This document shows, one piece after another, positions 8,752 to 18,363 of a stretch of DNA of 64,000 nt (position 1 is its first letter; every line of letters starts with the position of its first letter). A program made the translations under genes and the position numbers. Under the pieces are notes generated by a model. The model ran no database searches, was not told where the DNA came from, and was given only the letters and a program-made list of their open reading frames with translations. Source of the DNA: Mycobacterium lentiflavum (lineage in GTDB: Bacteria > Actinomycetota > Actinomycetes > Mycobacteriales > Mycobacteriaceae); NCBI RefSeq assembly GCF_022374895.2, contig NZ_CP092423.2, forward strand, positions 3,162,001 through 3,226,000. The letters are read 5' to 3'.

Positions 8752-10779
8752 GTGGAAGGGACCCCGTTCGGCCGGTACCGCCTAATCACTTTGCTCGGCC
8801 AAGGCGGCATGGGGGAGGTCTGGCGAGCCTATGACACCGTCACCGATCGGATAGTCGCGCTGAAAGTCCTCCCAGCGCATTTTGCTGCTGACAGGACGTT
8901 TCAACAGCGATTCCGTCGCGAGGCCCACGCAGCGGCACGATTGAACAACCCCCACGTGGTGCCGATTCACACCTACGGCGAGATCGACGGGCGGCTATTC
9001 GTGGACATGCGGCTGATCGAGGGCCGCGACCTGGCATCGGCGCTGGCCTCCGCGGCGATGTCGCCGGCACGCGCGGTGCACATCGTCGAACAGGTGGCCC
9101 AAGCCGTTTACGCCGCACACAAGATTGGATTGGTTCACCGAGATATCAAGCCTTCCAACATCTTGCTCGATGAGCACGACTTTGCGTATCTGATCGATTT
9201 CGGGATCGCGCGCGTTGTGGGCGAGACCGGTTTGACCGGGACGGACGCGGTGGTAGGCACGCTGCGCTACATGGCGCCGGAGCGCTTCAAAGTCGGTCAG
9301 GCTGATGCACGCTCGGACATCTACGCGCTTGCCTGCGTGCTCTATGAGTGCTTGACGGGAGGCGCCCCATTTCCGGGTGACAGCATCGAGCAACAAGTGG
9401 CCGGGCACCTGTCGACCCCGCCGCCGCGACCGTCCGACTCCGGCGCGCCGCCGGCGTTCGATGCGGTCATCGCGACCGGCATGGCCAAGGACCCTGAGCA
9501 GCGCTACTCCACCCCGATGGATATGGCACGCGCCGCCCGCGATGCGATCACGGTGCCATTACGCGCGCCGGACCCAGATGTACAGTCGCACACCGTCACT
9601 GCTGTCGCGCCCACAGCGGCGGCCTCCTGGCCGAGCGAAGCAACGCAGCCCGTGCAGAAACCATCGCACCGCGAGCCGTCGCAGGCCATGGTGGAGAAGC
9701 GCAAACGCGCCAAACGGCCATGGGTAGTCGCCGCGGTGATCGCGGTGCTGGCGGTGTCCGGGGGCGCGAGCGTATACCTCCTGCGCACCCACACATCCAC
9801 GACCGGGTCTACGCCGACGACAACGGCCGGGCCGCCGCCGTCCGCGCCGAGCGAGGGAGGCACGCCCAGTGCGGGCGCGACGGCTGTGCCGAGTGCTCCG
9901 CCTACAATCGCCGCCTCGATACGGGTAGGCAATGGCGCCTTCGGCGTCGCGGTTGACTCCGCCGGACACAGGGCGTACGTCGCGAACACCGGTGCCAACT
10001 CCGTCTCGGTGGTCGATACCGCCAGCCGCACAGTCACGGCCACCATCGCTGTGGGACGCCACCCGGTGGGTGTTGCCGTGGATCCGTCGACCCGAACCGT
10101 CTACGTCACAAACTTCGATGACTCCTCGGTGTCGGTCATCGACACCGCCAGCGGTTCGGTTGTCGCCCGAATAGGCGTCGGTAGCCATCCGGGCGGAGTA
10201 GTGGTCGACCCGGATGCCCCGATCGCCTATGTCACTAACGGTGATAGCGCATCGGTTTCAGTCATCGACGCACTAACGCATACCGTGACCGCGACGGTGC
10301 CGACCGGAAAAGGCCCAAGCCGCGTCGCCATCGATCGGACCGCGCACCGCTTGTTTGTCACCACGACCGATCCAACCGTGACGGTCGTCGACACCACGAA
10401 TCGATCCGTCATCGGTTCAGTCGCGCTTCGCGTCCACCCAGCCGGTATCGCCATCGATTCCGCATCGCACACCGCTTATATCGCCAGCGGCGATGATGCA
10501 TCGGTGTCCTTCGTCGACACCATCAGCCTCGGCGTCACCGCGAGTGTGCCCGTCGGGCAACGCCCCGCGGGTGTAGCGGTGGACCCGCCGACAAACACGG
10601 CGTACGTGGCCAACTACAGCGGCGGGTCTGTGTCGGTGGTCGACACCACTCGGCGCATCGTCACCGGAATCCTTGCCGTCGGCAATAATCCGCTCGCCAT
10701 CGCCGTCGACCCGAGCACGCACTTCGCCTACGTCAGCAGCGACCTGAACTACGGCTCGTTGACAGTGATCCAACGCTGA
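8752..10779 (+). CDS. PknD-like transmembrane Ser/Thr kinase with a seven-repeat propeller sensor
   Basis: The cytoplasmic kinase domain covers about residues 1-270, with glycine loop LGQGGMGEVW, ALKVL lysine, HRDIKPSN catalytic loop, DFGIA and MAPE. A Pro/Ala-rich juxtamembrane part leads to one membrane helix (near 323-342), a Thr/Ser/Pro stalk, and an extracellular domain of seven YVTN-type repeats such as PVGVAVDPSTRTVYVTN. Seven repeats fit a closed beta-propeller, as in mycobacterial PknD, although the blades here are YVTN rather than NHL type. The GTG at 8752 follows a GGGAGG site and begins the usual EGTPFGRYRL lead-in. The frame open upstream to 8566 is not needed. Confidence 0.9.
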   Translation: MEGTPFGRYRLITLLGQGGMGEVWRAYDTVTDRIVALKVLPAHFAADRTFQQRFRREAHAAARLNNPHVVPIHTYGEIDGRLFVDMRLIEGRDLASALASAAMSPARAVHIVEQVAQAVYAAHKIGLVHRDIKPSNILLDEHDFAYLIDFGIARVVGETGLTGTDAVVGTLRYMAPERFKVGQADARSDIYALACVLYECLTGGAPFPGDSIEQQVAGHLSTPPPRPSDSGAPPAFDAVIATGMAKDPEQRYSTPMDMARAARDAITVPLRAPDPDVQSHTVTAVAPTAAASWPSEATQPVQKPSHREPSQAMVEKRKRAKRPWVVAAVIAVLAVSGGASVYLLRTHTSTTGSTPTTTAGPPPSAPSEGGTPSAGATAVPSAPPTIAASIRVGNGAFGVAVDSAGHRAYVANTGANSVSVVDTASRTVTATIAVGRHPVGVAVDPSTRTVYVTNFDDSSVSVIDTASGSVVARIGVGSHPGGVVVDPDAPIAYVTNGDSASVSVIDALTHTVTATVPTGKGPSRVAIDRTAHRLFVTTTDPTVTVVDTTNRSVIGSVALRVHPAGIAIDSASHTAYIASGDDASVSFVDTISLGVTASVPVGQRPAGVAVDPPTNTAYVANYSGGSVSVVDTTRRIVTGILAVGNNPLAIAVDPSTHFAYVSSDLNYGSLTVIQR

Positions 10780-10829
10780 CGTTGGGGAGCGCTTGCGGCC
10801 ACGTCCGCGCCGACTCGACCCCGCTGTCT

Positions 10830-12920
10830 CTAGATGACGTTTACCTTTTCGCAGGTAATGGGCAGGTCGCGGACCCGCACACCGGTAGCGTGAAAAACGG
10901 CATTGGCCACCGCCGCGGCCGAGCCGACGATGCCGATCTCACCGGCGCCGCGCGAACCCATCGGGTTGGAGTGCTCGTCGACGCTGTCGAGCCAGAGGGC
11001 ATCGATCTCCGGGATGTCGGCGTGACTGCTGATGTGGTACCCGGCGAAGTCTTGGGTGACCACGTGTCCGAACCGATGGTCTCGGACACTTTCCTCGTGC
11101 AGCGCCATCGATAGACCCATGGTCATGCCTCCGATGAGTTGTGAACGCAAAGTCGTCGGATTGATCACCCGCCCGACGGAGAACACACCGAGCATCCGCG
11201 ACACGCGGATTTCGCCGGTGTGGCGGTTGACCCGTGCCTCGGCGAATTGCGCTCCGAACGAATACATCCCGTAGTGCTCCGCAGCGTCATTGTCCGGCTG
11301 CTCGGTGAGCGTGCTCGCCCCGACCGCGGGCGTGATGCCGTGTTCACGGCGGAAGGCAGCCGCGGCAGCGCAGATGGTCGCGCCCCAGGAGCTGAGACCG
11401 GAAGAAGCGCCTTCCACCGAGGCCGCAGGCAGGTCGGTGTCACCGATCTGCAGATCGACGGCATGGAAGTCCACGCCGAGGGCGTCGGCCGCGATCTGGG
11501 TCAGCGTGGTCCAGGTGCCCGTGCCGATGTCGGCTGCCCCGATCTGAACGGCGAAACAGCCCGGGGACGTGTGGGCGATTCTCGCGCAGTTGCCGGGCAT
11601 GCGCTTGGCGGGATACGTCGCCGAAGCAACGCCAGTTCCGATCAGCCATTCGCCCTGTTGACGTCGCCGCGGCGCGGGGTCGCGAGGCGTCCAGCCGAAT
11701 CGTTCGGCGCCTGTCTGCAAGCAGTCGACCAGACGCCGGTCGGACCAGGGGTTGCCGTTCTCGGGATCGACCGGGGGCTCGTTGCGCACGCGCAGTGCGA
11801 TCGGATCCAGACTGCAGGCCGCCGCAAGCTCGTCCATCGCGGCTTCCAAGGCGAAGGCGCCGGGGCACTCACCCGGGGCGCGCATCCAGAACGGGACGGC
11901 GACGTCGCGCTTGACCAGTCGATGGGTGGTCGCGCGGGTGCCGGCCGCATACATCATCCGAGTCAGCACCCCGGTCTGCTCGGCGTATTCCTTGACGGCC
12001 GAGGTTTGTTCCAGAACATCGTGGGTGATCGCGGTCAGCTTGCCGTCGCGGCGGGCGCCCAGTCGGATGCGTTGGATGGTCGGTGTGCGGTAACCGACGA
12101 GAGCGAACATCTGCTGGCGGGTCAGGGCAAGCTTGACATGACGGCCGGGGACGCGCTGTGCGGCCATGACGGCCAGCACGTTATGGGAATGAGGCGCGCC
12201 TTTAGAGCCGAATCCGCCACCGACGTATTTGCCGACGACGCGGATCTGGTCCTTGTCCAAACCGAACGCGGTGGCCATCCGCTCGCGCACGACGTGCACG
12301 CCCTGGGTGGCGTCGTGCAGTGTCAGTCGGGGTCCGTGCGCTTCCCATAACGCGATGGTGGCGTGCGGCTCCATCGGACTGTTGTGTTCCAGGGGAGTCG
12401 TGTAGATCTGGTCGATCACCACCTCGGCCGCCCCGAGCTCGGCCTCGACGTCGCCGTCGCGAGTGTCGGTGACGTAACCGCCGTTGATGCCGTCGGGAGC
12501 GTAGGTATCCGGGTCGTCGCGGCGAAGCTCGGTGTTGTGGCGCGCGCTGTCGTAGTCGACGTGGACGAGACGCGCTGCCAGGCGCGCGATTTCAGCTGTT
12601 TCGGCGACCACACCCCCGATGATCTGTCCCCGATAATGCACCTGCTCGTCCTGCAGAATGGTCAGGTCACCGTCGGAGATGTCGGCCAGCGCAGGCGCAT
12701 CGAAGACGGTCAGGACCGCCTGGACGCCGTCGAGCGCGTGCGCCTGCGTCGTGTCCATCCTCGTGATGCGGCCACGTGCGATGGTGGCCTGCAACGGAAC
12801 TAGGTACAGCGGTGCTTCGACCCGGTATTCGTAGGCGTACGGCGCGGTCCCGGTGACCTTCGCGGGCCCGTCCACGCGGGCAATTCGGGCGCCAATGGCC
12901 CGAGGCTGCAGTGCGGTCAT
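10830..12920 (-). CDS. Molybdenum hydroxylase large subunit (xanthine dehydrogenase/aldehyde oxidase family)
   Basis: The 696-residue molybdopterin-binding subunit starts with the family lead-in RVDGPAKVTGTAPYAYE. It contains the cofactor-contacting stretch VGKYVGGGFGSKG and ends with GSRGAGEIGIVGSAAAV, which holds the conserved base Glu. It is the third gene of a large/FAD/[2Fe-2S] set, and its ATG overlaps the FAD-subunit stop by one base. The set resembles YagTSR/PaoABC-type aldehyde oxidoreductases in subunit split. The substrate cannot be read from sequence. No maturation gene (XdhC/PaoD-like) is seen in the window. Confidence 0.88.
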   Translation of the reverse strand: MTALQPRAIGARIARVDGPAKVTGTAPYAYEYRVEAPLYLVPLQATIARGRITRMDTTQAHALDGVQAVLTVFDAPALADISDGDLTILQDEQVHYRGQIIGGVVAETAEIARLAARLVHVDYDSARHNTELRRDDPDTYAPDGINGGYVTDTRDGDVEAELGAAEVVIDQIYTTPLEHNSPMEPHATIALWEAHGPRLTLHDATQGVHVVRERMATAFGLDKDQIRVVGKYVGGGFGSKGAPHSHNVLAVMAAQRVPGRHVKLALTRQQMFALVGYRTPTIQRIRLGARRDGKLTAITHDVLEQTSAVKEYAEQTGVLTRMMYAAGTRATTHRLVKRDVAVPFWMRAPGECPGAFALEAAMDELAAACSLDPIALRVRNEPPVDPENGNPWSDRRLVDCLQTGAERFGWTPRDPAPRRRQQGEWLIGTGVASATYPAKRMPGNCARIAHTSPGCFAVQIGAADIGTGTWTTLTQIAADALGVDFHAVDLQIGDTDLPAASVEGASSGLSSWGATICAAAAAFRREHGITPAVGASTLTEQPDNDAAEHYGMYSFGAQFAEARVNRHTGEIRVSRMLGVFSVGRVINPTTLRSQLIGGMTMGLSMALHEESVRDHRFGHVVTQDFAGYHISSHADIPEIDALWLDSVDEHSNPMGSRGAGEIGIVGSAAAVANAVFHATGVRVRDLPITCEKVNVI

Positions 12921-13909
12921 TATTGGTGCCCCCGTGTCACTGAGGTGAGCGTCGCGACGATGGCGCGGCGGGTCAGATCGACCTTGAAGGCGTTGCCGGC
13001 CAACGGCATTGCGTATCGCAGCTCGGCGTCGGCGGCACGGCGGAAGATCTCCTCGGCCGCAGGTTCACCGGTGAGCGCCCCCTCAACTCGAGTGGCGCGC
13101 CACGGCTGGTGGGCCACGCCCCCGAGGGCAATCCGAGCCGACTGCACGACACCGCCCACGACGACGACTTCAGCGGCCACCGAGGTGAGCGCGAAGGCAT
13201 AGGACGCGCGGTCGCGGACTTTGAGGTAAGTGGAGCGGGCACCGGCGGGCGGACGCGGAATTTCCACGGCCGTGATCAGGGCTCCGGCGGGCAGGGTGGT
13301 GTCGCGGTCGGGTCGGTCACCTGGCAACCGGTAGAACTGGGCCAGGGCCAGACGGTGTTCACCGCTGGAATCGACATACACCACCTGCGCATCGAGGGCG
13401 GCCATCGCAACCGCCATGTCCGACGGGTGAACGGCGACGCAGTGTTCGGATGCCCCGAGGATGGCGTGGTAGCGCAGATAGCCGCCGATGGCCGAGCAAC
13501 CAGTACCGGGAACGCGCTTGTTGCACGGCGTGGTGAGGTCCTGGAAGTACACACAGCGGGTGCGCTGCAACAGGTTTCCCGCGGTGGTGGCCAGGTTGCG
13601 CAGCTGACCCGACGCCGCCGAGAGCAAGGCGCGGGCCAGCATCGGGTAAGTGCTGCGCACCAGCGGGTGAGCCGCAAGATCGCTGTTGCGGACCTCGGCT
13701 CCGATGCGCACGCCCCCGTCGGGTAGCGACTCGACGTCACCGAGGGGCAGGTGGGTGACATCGACGACGACGGCGGGTGCAACGATGCCGAGCTTCATGT
13801 GGTCGACAAGGTTGGTGCCGCCACCCAGATACACCGCGTTCGCACGGGCGGCGACGGTGGCGACCGCGTCGGCGACACTGGTCGCGCGGTGGAAGTCCAA
13901 AGGCATCAT
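12920..13909 (-). CDS. Molybdenum hydroxylase FAD-binding subunit
   Basis: A CoxM/YagS-type FAD subunit. It shows YLGGGTNLVDHMKLG (FAD pyrophosphate loop), ATTAGNLLQRTRC with Cys-containing loops (YFQDLTTPCNK), and the conserved MAVAMAALDAQV segment. It passes electrons from the iron-sulphur subunit to FAD. The ATG at 13909 overlaps the stop of the iron-sulphur gene in an ATGA junction, so it is chosen over the longer frame. A Cys-bearing loop, as in PaoB, hints at an extra [4Fe-4S] cluster. Confidence 0.87.
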   Translation of the reverse strand: MMPLDFHRATSVADAVATVAARANAVYLGGGTNLVDHMKLGIVAPAVVVDVTHLPLGDVESLPDGGVRIGAEVRNSDLAAHPLVRSTYPMLARALLSAASGQLRNLATTAGNLLQRTRCVYFQDLTTPCNKRVPGTGCSAIGGYLRYHAILGASEHCVAVHPSDMAVAMAALDAQVVYVDSSGEHRLALAQFYRLPGDRPDRDTTLPAGALITAVEIPRPPAGARSTYLKVRDRASYAFALTSVAAEVVVVGGVVQSARIALGGVAHQPWRATRVEGALTGEPAAEEIFRRAADAELRYAMPLAGNAFKVDLTRRAIVATLTSVTRGHQ

Positions 13910-14466
13910 CGCCCGACCGCCTTGACTGCAGCCACGATGTTGGCATAGGCGCCGCAGCGGCATAAGTTGCCACTCAGACGTTCCCGTATCTCGGCGTCGG
14001 TGAACTCCGGCGCACGTGAGATGTCCTCGGTGACGTAGCTGGGGGCGCCCGCTTTAAGTTCGTCGAGCATACCCACCGCCGAGCAGATCTGTCCGGGCGT
14101 GCAGTAGCCGCACTGGAACCCGTCGTGCTCGACGAAGGCCCGCGCGAGGGGGTGCAGTGCGTCGCCGTCGCCGAGCCCGGCGGCGGTGACGATCACCGCG
14201 CCGTCATAAGCGACTGCCAGTGCCAGACACGTCACGACACGGCGACCATCGAGCAACACAGTGCACGCCCCGCACTGACCATGATCGCAACCTTTCTTGG
14301 GCGCGGTGACGCCCAATTCCTCGCGCAGCAGGTCCAGCACGGTAGTGCGGTTGTCGACGACCACGCGATGGTCGGTGTCGTCGACCCGGATCCTGATCTC
14401 GGTGTGGCCGCCGGCGTGTGATGACCGTGGTGGCCCCGCCGGCGTCGGTTGCTCTCGAACGGCCAT
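13906..14466 (-). CDS. Molybdenum hydroxylase [2Fe-2S] subunit
   Basis: A 186-residue subunit carrying two [2Fe-2S] clusters. The ferredoxin-like cluster uses KGCDHGQCGACTV plus a downstream Cys in VVTCLALA. The second cluster uses CGYCTPGQ and NLCRCGAY. It relays electrons from the molybdenum site to FAD and is the first gene of the three-gene operon. An N-terminal extension of about 25 Pro/Gly/His-rich residues precedes the fold, as in YagT-like proteins, but no twin-arginine motif is evident. Confidence 0.9.
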   Translation of the reverse strand: MAVREQPTPAGPPRSSHAGGHTEIRIRVDDTDHRVVVDNRTTVLDLLREELGVTAPKKGCDHGQCGACTVLLDGRRVVTCLALAVAYDGAVIVTAAGLGDGDALHPLARAFVEHDGFQCGYCTPGQICSAVGMLDELKAGAPSYVTEDISRAPEFTDAEIRERLSGNLCRCGAYANIVAAVKAVGR

Positions 14467-14530
14467 TCCTGAATTCCCTCCCAGCGGAGCGTTATTGGGC
14501 CCCTACCGAACACCCCACCCCGGCATGTGT

Positions 14531-15088
14531 TCAGAGTTGATGTGCGCCGGCCTTCTTGTTCGATTGCGCCAGCGCGCTCCAGATGTGGCATGTGCTATGC
14601 GAATAGATCTCCACGATATTGCCGAACGGATCCTCGCAGTAGCACACGTAGAAGCTCGCCCCGGGAGCGAATTCCCATACCGCACTGCGCTTCCGCCCGC
14701 CCGTGTCGGCGATCCGCTGCGCCAACCCCTCGACGTCGGGGTCGACCACACAGAAGTGAAAGGTGCCGGTCTTGCGAAGATAGAACTGAGTGTTCTCGTC
14801 AGCACTGCGCTGGTCCGGCTTGGGGTCGGAGAACTCGAAGAGTTCCAGTCCCACACCGTTTCCGGCGTCCATCATCGCGATCTTCCCACTCACCACATGC
14901 GGACCGAGCATGTCGGCGACCAGTCCGCCAAAATACCCCTCGCCCGCGGTGTACTCCTGAGGCTCATGCAGGAGTTGGAATCCGAGGATGCGTTGATACC
15001 AGTCGATGGCCGCCTGCGCGTCAGTGACCGTAATGCCGACGTGCGTGATGGTCCGCGGCTGCTGCGGCAGCGATGTGGCTTGAGTCAT
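14531..15088 (-). CDS. VOC (glyoxalase/dioxygenase) superfamily protein
   Basis: A 185-residue protein with the paired beta-alpha-beta-beta-beta repeats of the vicinal-oxygen-chelate fold. Markers are THVGITVTDAQAAIDWYQRILGF at the N-terminus, TFHFCVVDPDVEGL in the middle and FYVCYCEDPFGNIVEIYS near the end, with potential metal ligands His and Glu. Members are glyoxalases, ring-cleavage dioxygenases, epimerases or resistance proteins, and the sequence alone does not choose among them. A GGAGG site precedes the ATG. It lies just upstream of the molybdenum hydroxylase operon, on the same strand with a 64-bp gap, so cotranscription is possible. Confidence 0.8.
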   Translation of the reverse strand: MTQATSLPQQPRTITHVGITVTDAQAAIDWYQRILGFQLLHEPQEYTAGEGYFGGLVADMLGPHVVSGKIAMMDAGNGVGLELFEFSDPKPDQRSADENTQFYLRKTGTFHFCVVDPDVEGLAQRIADTGGRKRSAVWEFAPGASFYVCYCEDPFGNIVEIYSHSTCHIWSALAQSNKKAGAHQL

Positions 15089-15320
15089 GAGTCCTCCATT
15101 GCATCGACTTACATTCGGGAGTGCGTCCCCTCCTGGCGTGGCGACGTCGGTGGGTCGACAAACTCAGAGTCGCACCCATCGGCTCACCCCTGCCATCGCA
15201 TGCCGGGCCATATTTAAGGGGGCATTCCCGAAGTCGATTCGGCCCGTGGCCGTCAGGGCACGTGCCGTCGGCTAGGTATTTACCGCGCGCGACTCGAACC
15301 GGTGGTGCTCGACGTGCCCC

Positions 15321-18182
15321 TCACACTGCGCGCAAACCCGAACTTTGCCGCGCCGATCGGGTCGGGCGCCGTTTGACTGCCGCCACGCGTTTCAACTCGG
15401 TGCGCGAGTTGACGCCCAGCTTGCTGTAGACGTGCCGCAGGTGGGTGTTTACAGTATGCGGCGACAACGAAAGTCTCTGGGCAACTTCGGGGTTGGAGGC
15501 ACCTTCGATCACGAGTTCGGCCACTCGGAGCTCCGCGGGGGTTAGGCTCTCCCAGCCCGTCTTCGCTCTGGTGCGAACGATGCGTCGGCTCACGCCGAAG
15601 TCGTGGAGGCTGCGTGCGGTGCGCCGGGCGTCACCCACGGCACCGTGCGCGCTGTACACATCGAATGCTTGGCTGAGGGTGTCGGCGGCGGCATCACGCT
15701 GGTCTGCGTCGCGCAGCAACTGCCCGAGGTCCTCCAGAGCCGCGGCGTGCAGCATCGGCCGTTCAGCGGTGCTCAAGGTGTTGACCGCCCCGGCGAGCGA
15801 CGCGACATCGCGCTCGAGGAGCCCGCGCACGTACTGAGCGACACCGGATAACAAGGGAGCGCGGGGATTTTCCCTCTCCAGGACGTCGAGCGTCATCCCA
15901 GCATGGCGGTGCGCGACTTCGTCGCCGGTGGCTGCCGCCAGTCGGGCGGTCAGCACCACGTTATCGAAGTCCGTCGGCCACAACGGAAGGGGCAACAACG
16001 GTGCCTTTTGTCCCAGATGCCTGACGGCGCTGGTCAGGTCCCCTCGGTACCAGGCGGCGCGGGCCAGAACACAACGCGCACGCACCCGAGCCGAATCGGT
16101 ACAGCCATCTTGGGCCACGCCACGAGCGGCGCTGCTGGTGTGCCTGATGAGGGTCTTGTCGTCAAGGTGGACCGCGACAAGGGCCAGGTGGGTCAGCGCT
16201 ACGACATCGGCGACCACGTAGTCATGAGCGCCGACCGTCTGCACGTGAGGCGCGAACGCGGCTCGCGCTTGGCCCAACTGGCCCGCCGCGGCGTCGCACA
16301 TGGCCTGGATCATGTCGAGTAGCTGGACGGTGGACGTCTTGCGCTCCGCCTCGGCGACCGCTCGGTTCACCGCGACGATGGCGGTCGCGTCCTCAAGTCG
16401 ACCCAGCGCTGCCAACACCATCGAGCAGTATCGAGTTGCCGCCTGCCCGGCCGACGAGGAGGCACCAAGCCGCGCCGAGCCGGCCATCACGTCGTCGCAG
16501 ATTGCCGACGCGCGCCGTCCGTATCCGGTCGCCAGTTCGACGGCCGCCACTGTCGTTTTGGCCAGCGTCTCGGTCTCGACGTCATCGAGGCGTGCCAGTT
16601 GTTCGAGCGCTTCGCGTGCGACAGGACCTGCCGCCAGCTGACCGTCGAGCATCATGGTGGAGGCAAGCCAGGCCTGGTTTCGTGCGCGCGTCACGGGGGC
16701 AAGGTCCGGCAGCGTCAAGACTGAGCGGTTCTCTGCAGCCCGGTGTTGTGGCCAGCGCGTCGGCAGCATCGACAGACTGACGCGGATGTCGGCTTCGGCC
16801 TGAGGCGGCAGGTCACCCGAGAGGGCCCGCGCCGCCATCGCCTCGGCCTCGTCAAATCGGGAGGCTCGAATCAAAAGTTCGACGTTCTCGGCCAGTAGCG
16901 CCGCGCGCAGCGCGGGCTCACATCCGGCCAGTTCGAGGGCTCGCAGGGCGATGTCCGCCGCGCCCGAGCAGTCGGCTCGCGCCAGTGACCGTGCTGCCGA
17001 CCGCAATGATGCCACGGCGGCGAGGTCGCCGACTTCGGCGCTGCGCGCCAACTGTGGCGCCACGTCTTCGGGCACGGCCCCCAGGTCAAGCAGAACGTCG
17101 GCCGATTCGCGTTCCAACGCGCGGCGCAGCGACTCCGGCAGTGTGTCGCGCGCGGCGCTTCGAAGCAGATCGTGCCGGAACTTCAAAAGCTCCTCATCGC
17201 CGATGAGCAGATCCGCGCGCACGGCTTCGGTAATCGCACCGACCAGCTCGGCGGGTCGCCGATCGAGCATCCTGGCCAACAGTGTGACCGAAAACCGTTC
17301 GGGGAGAATCGATGCCAGCCCGACAAGTTCACGAGTCATCGGGTTCAGGCTGTCCAGACGTTTCTCCATCGTGGTGACCATGCGCCGTGGCAGCGTCGGG
17401 CCGATCGCGGATGCCCGCCCGCCCGCAAATTGAATTCGATTGTCCTCCCGCAGGCCGTGCAGCAGTTCGATGACGAGAAACGGATTACCCGTCGCTTGGG
17501 CAGCAAGCTGCGACAGCGAGTCATCGACGCTGCTGCCCAAAATGTCGGAGACGATGCCGGCGGCCGCGACGACGTCCACGGGTGGCAACAGCAAATGGGC
17601 GGCGTGGGCCACCCCGCCGGCGCCAAGCGCTTGGACCGCGTCGCGAATCGCCGCACCGCACGTTCCGTTCCGGGTGGTAAGCGCCCACAGGACGGGCGCG
17701 TCCGCCAATGCCGCCATTAACAGGCGCAGCGCAGTGACCGTACCCGCGTCCGCAAGGTGAGCGTCGTCGATGGCGATCATCAACGGCGTCGCCCGCGCCG
17801 TCTCGGCGATGGCCGACTGCAGCTCGCGCACCACCCAGTAACGCAAGTCGGCGACCGAACCCAGCGCACGCAGCGCGTCGGCGTCACCGACCGGCGGATC
17901 AGCTGCCAACGTGGCACTGAACAGGGGAGCGAACGGCACCGCGCGTTGGTGTTCGGTCGCGGTGGCCGACAGGAGGCGCCCGCCGTGCGACACGGTGCGC
18001 TCACCGCACTCGCGGAGCAGACGCGTCTTGCCGATCCCCGGCGGACCGTCGATCAAAACTACCGAGCCCCGCCCGCCTGCCAGGCGCTCGACAAGGGTAT
18101 CGATGACGGCCAGTTCGCGCGACCGGCCACGGACGGGCAGAACTTCCAGAGCGGTCACGCATCGGGACTCGTGAGCTGCCAT
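15321..18182 (-). CDS. Large LuxR-family (LAL/MalT-like) ATPase transcription regulator
   Basis: The product has 953 residues. An N-terminal ATPase domain has Walker A GPPGIGKT (residues 46-53) and Walker B-like MIAIDDAHLAD. A long helical repeat region (TPR-like) fills the middle. A C-terminal LuxR DNA-binding domain reads LTPAELRVAELVIEG, SNPEVAQRLSLSPHTVNTHL and VYSKLGVNSR. Such proteins are ATP-dependent activators responding to small ligands. The gene diverges from a TetR gene across 181 bp that carries a perfect inverted repeat. The inducer and targets are unknown. Confidence 0.88.
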   Translation of the reverse strand: MAAHESRCVTALEVLPVRGRSRELAVIDTLVERLAGGRGSVVLIDGPPGIGKTRLLRECGERTVSHGGRLLSATATEHQRAVPFAPLFSATLAADPPVGDADALRALGSVADLRYWVVRELQSAIAETARATPLMIAIDDAHLADAGTVTALRLLMAALADAPVLWALTTRNGTCGAAIRDAVQALGAGGVAHAAHLLLPPVDVVAAAGIVSDILGSSVDDSLSQLAAQATGNPFLVIELLHGLREDNRIQFAGGRASAIGPTLPRRMVTTMEKRLDSLNPMTRELVGLASILPERFSVTLLARMLDRRPAELVGAITEAVRADLLIGDEELLKFRHDLLRSAARDTLPESLRRALERESADVLLDLGAVPEDVAPQLARSAEVGDLAAVASLRSAARSLARADCSGAADIALRALELAGCEPALRAALLAENVELLIRASRFDEAEAMAARALSGDLPPQAEADIRVSLSMLPTRWPQHRAAENRSVLTLPDLAPVTRARNQAWLASTMMLDGQLAAGPVAREALEQLARLDDVETETLAKTTVAAVELATGYGRRASAICDDVMAGSARLGASSSAGQAATRYCSMVLAALGRLEDATAIVAVNRAVAEAERKTSTVQLLDMIQAMCDAAAGQLGQARAAFAPHVQTVGAHDYVVADVVALTHLALVAVHLDDKTLIRHTSSAARGVAQDGCTDSARVRARCVLARAAWYRGDLTSAVRHLGQKAPLLPLPLWPTDFDNVVLTARLAAATGDEVAHRHAGMTLDVLERENPRAPLLSGVAQYVRGLLERDVASLAGAVNTLSTAERPMLHAAALEDLGQLLRDADQRDAAADTLSQAFDVYSAHGAVGDARRTARSLHDFGVSRRIVRTRAKTGWESLTPAELRVAELVIEGASNPEVAQRLSLSPHTVNTHLRHVYSKLGVNSRTELKRVAAVKRRPTRSARQSSGLRAV

Positions 18183-18220
18183 GGCTTCCTTGGGAACGGG
18201 GCGGGCCCATCGAGGACACT

Positions 18221-18241
18221 CGCTATAGCATCACTATAGCG
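18221..18241. promoter_or_regulatory. Perfect inverted repeat between divergent regulator genes
   Basis: CGCTATAG, a 5-bp spacer (CATCA), then CTATAGCG: 8-bp arms with no mismatch. It lies 38 bp upstream of the LAL regulator start and 122 bp upstream of the TetR start, in an AT-rich divergent promoter. The size fits a TetR dimer site, but which regulator binds is inference. Confidence 0.5.
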
Positions 18242-18363
18242 ACTGAACATTTTCTCTACTAGCTGAAGCTACTGTCGAGTAGTATGACGGTCACTTGAAT
18301 CAATTGAGCACCACTGCGCCGTCTGTTACGATCCGGGGTCTATGAGTCCCCTAACAGTCGCCG

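Noticed and set aside
10780..10829. Terminator between the kinase and the molybdenum hydroxylase operon
   Set aside because: No stem of more than a few base pairs and no T-run in the 50 bp gap.
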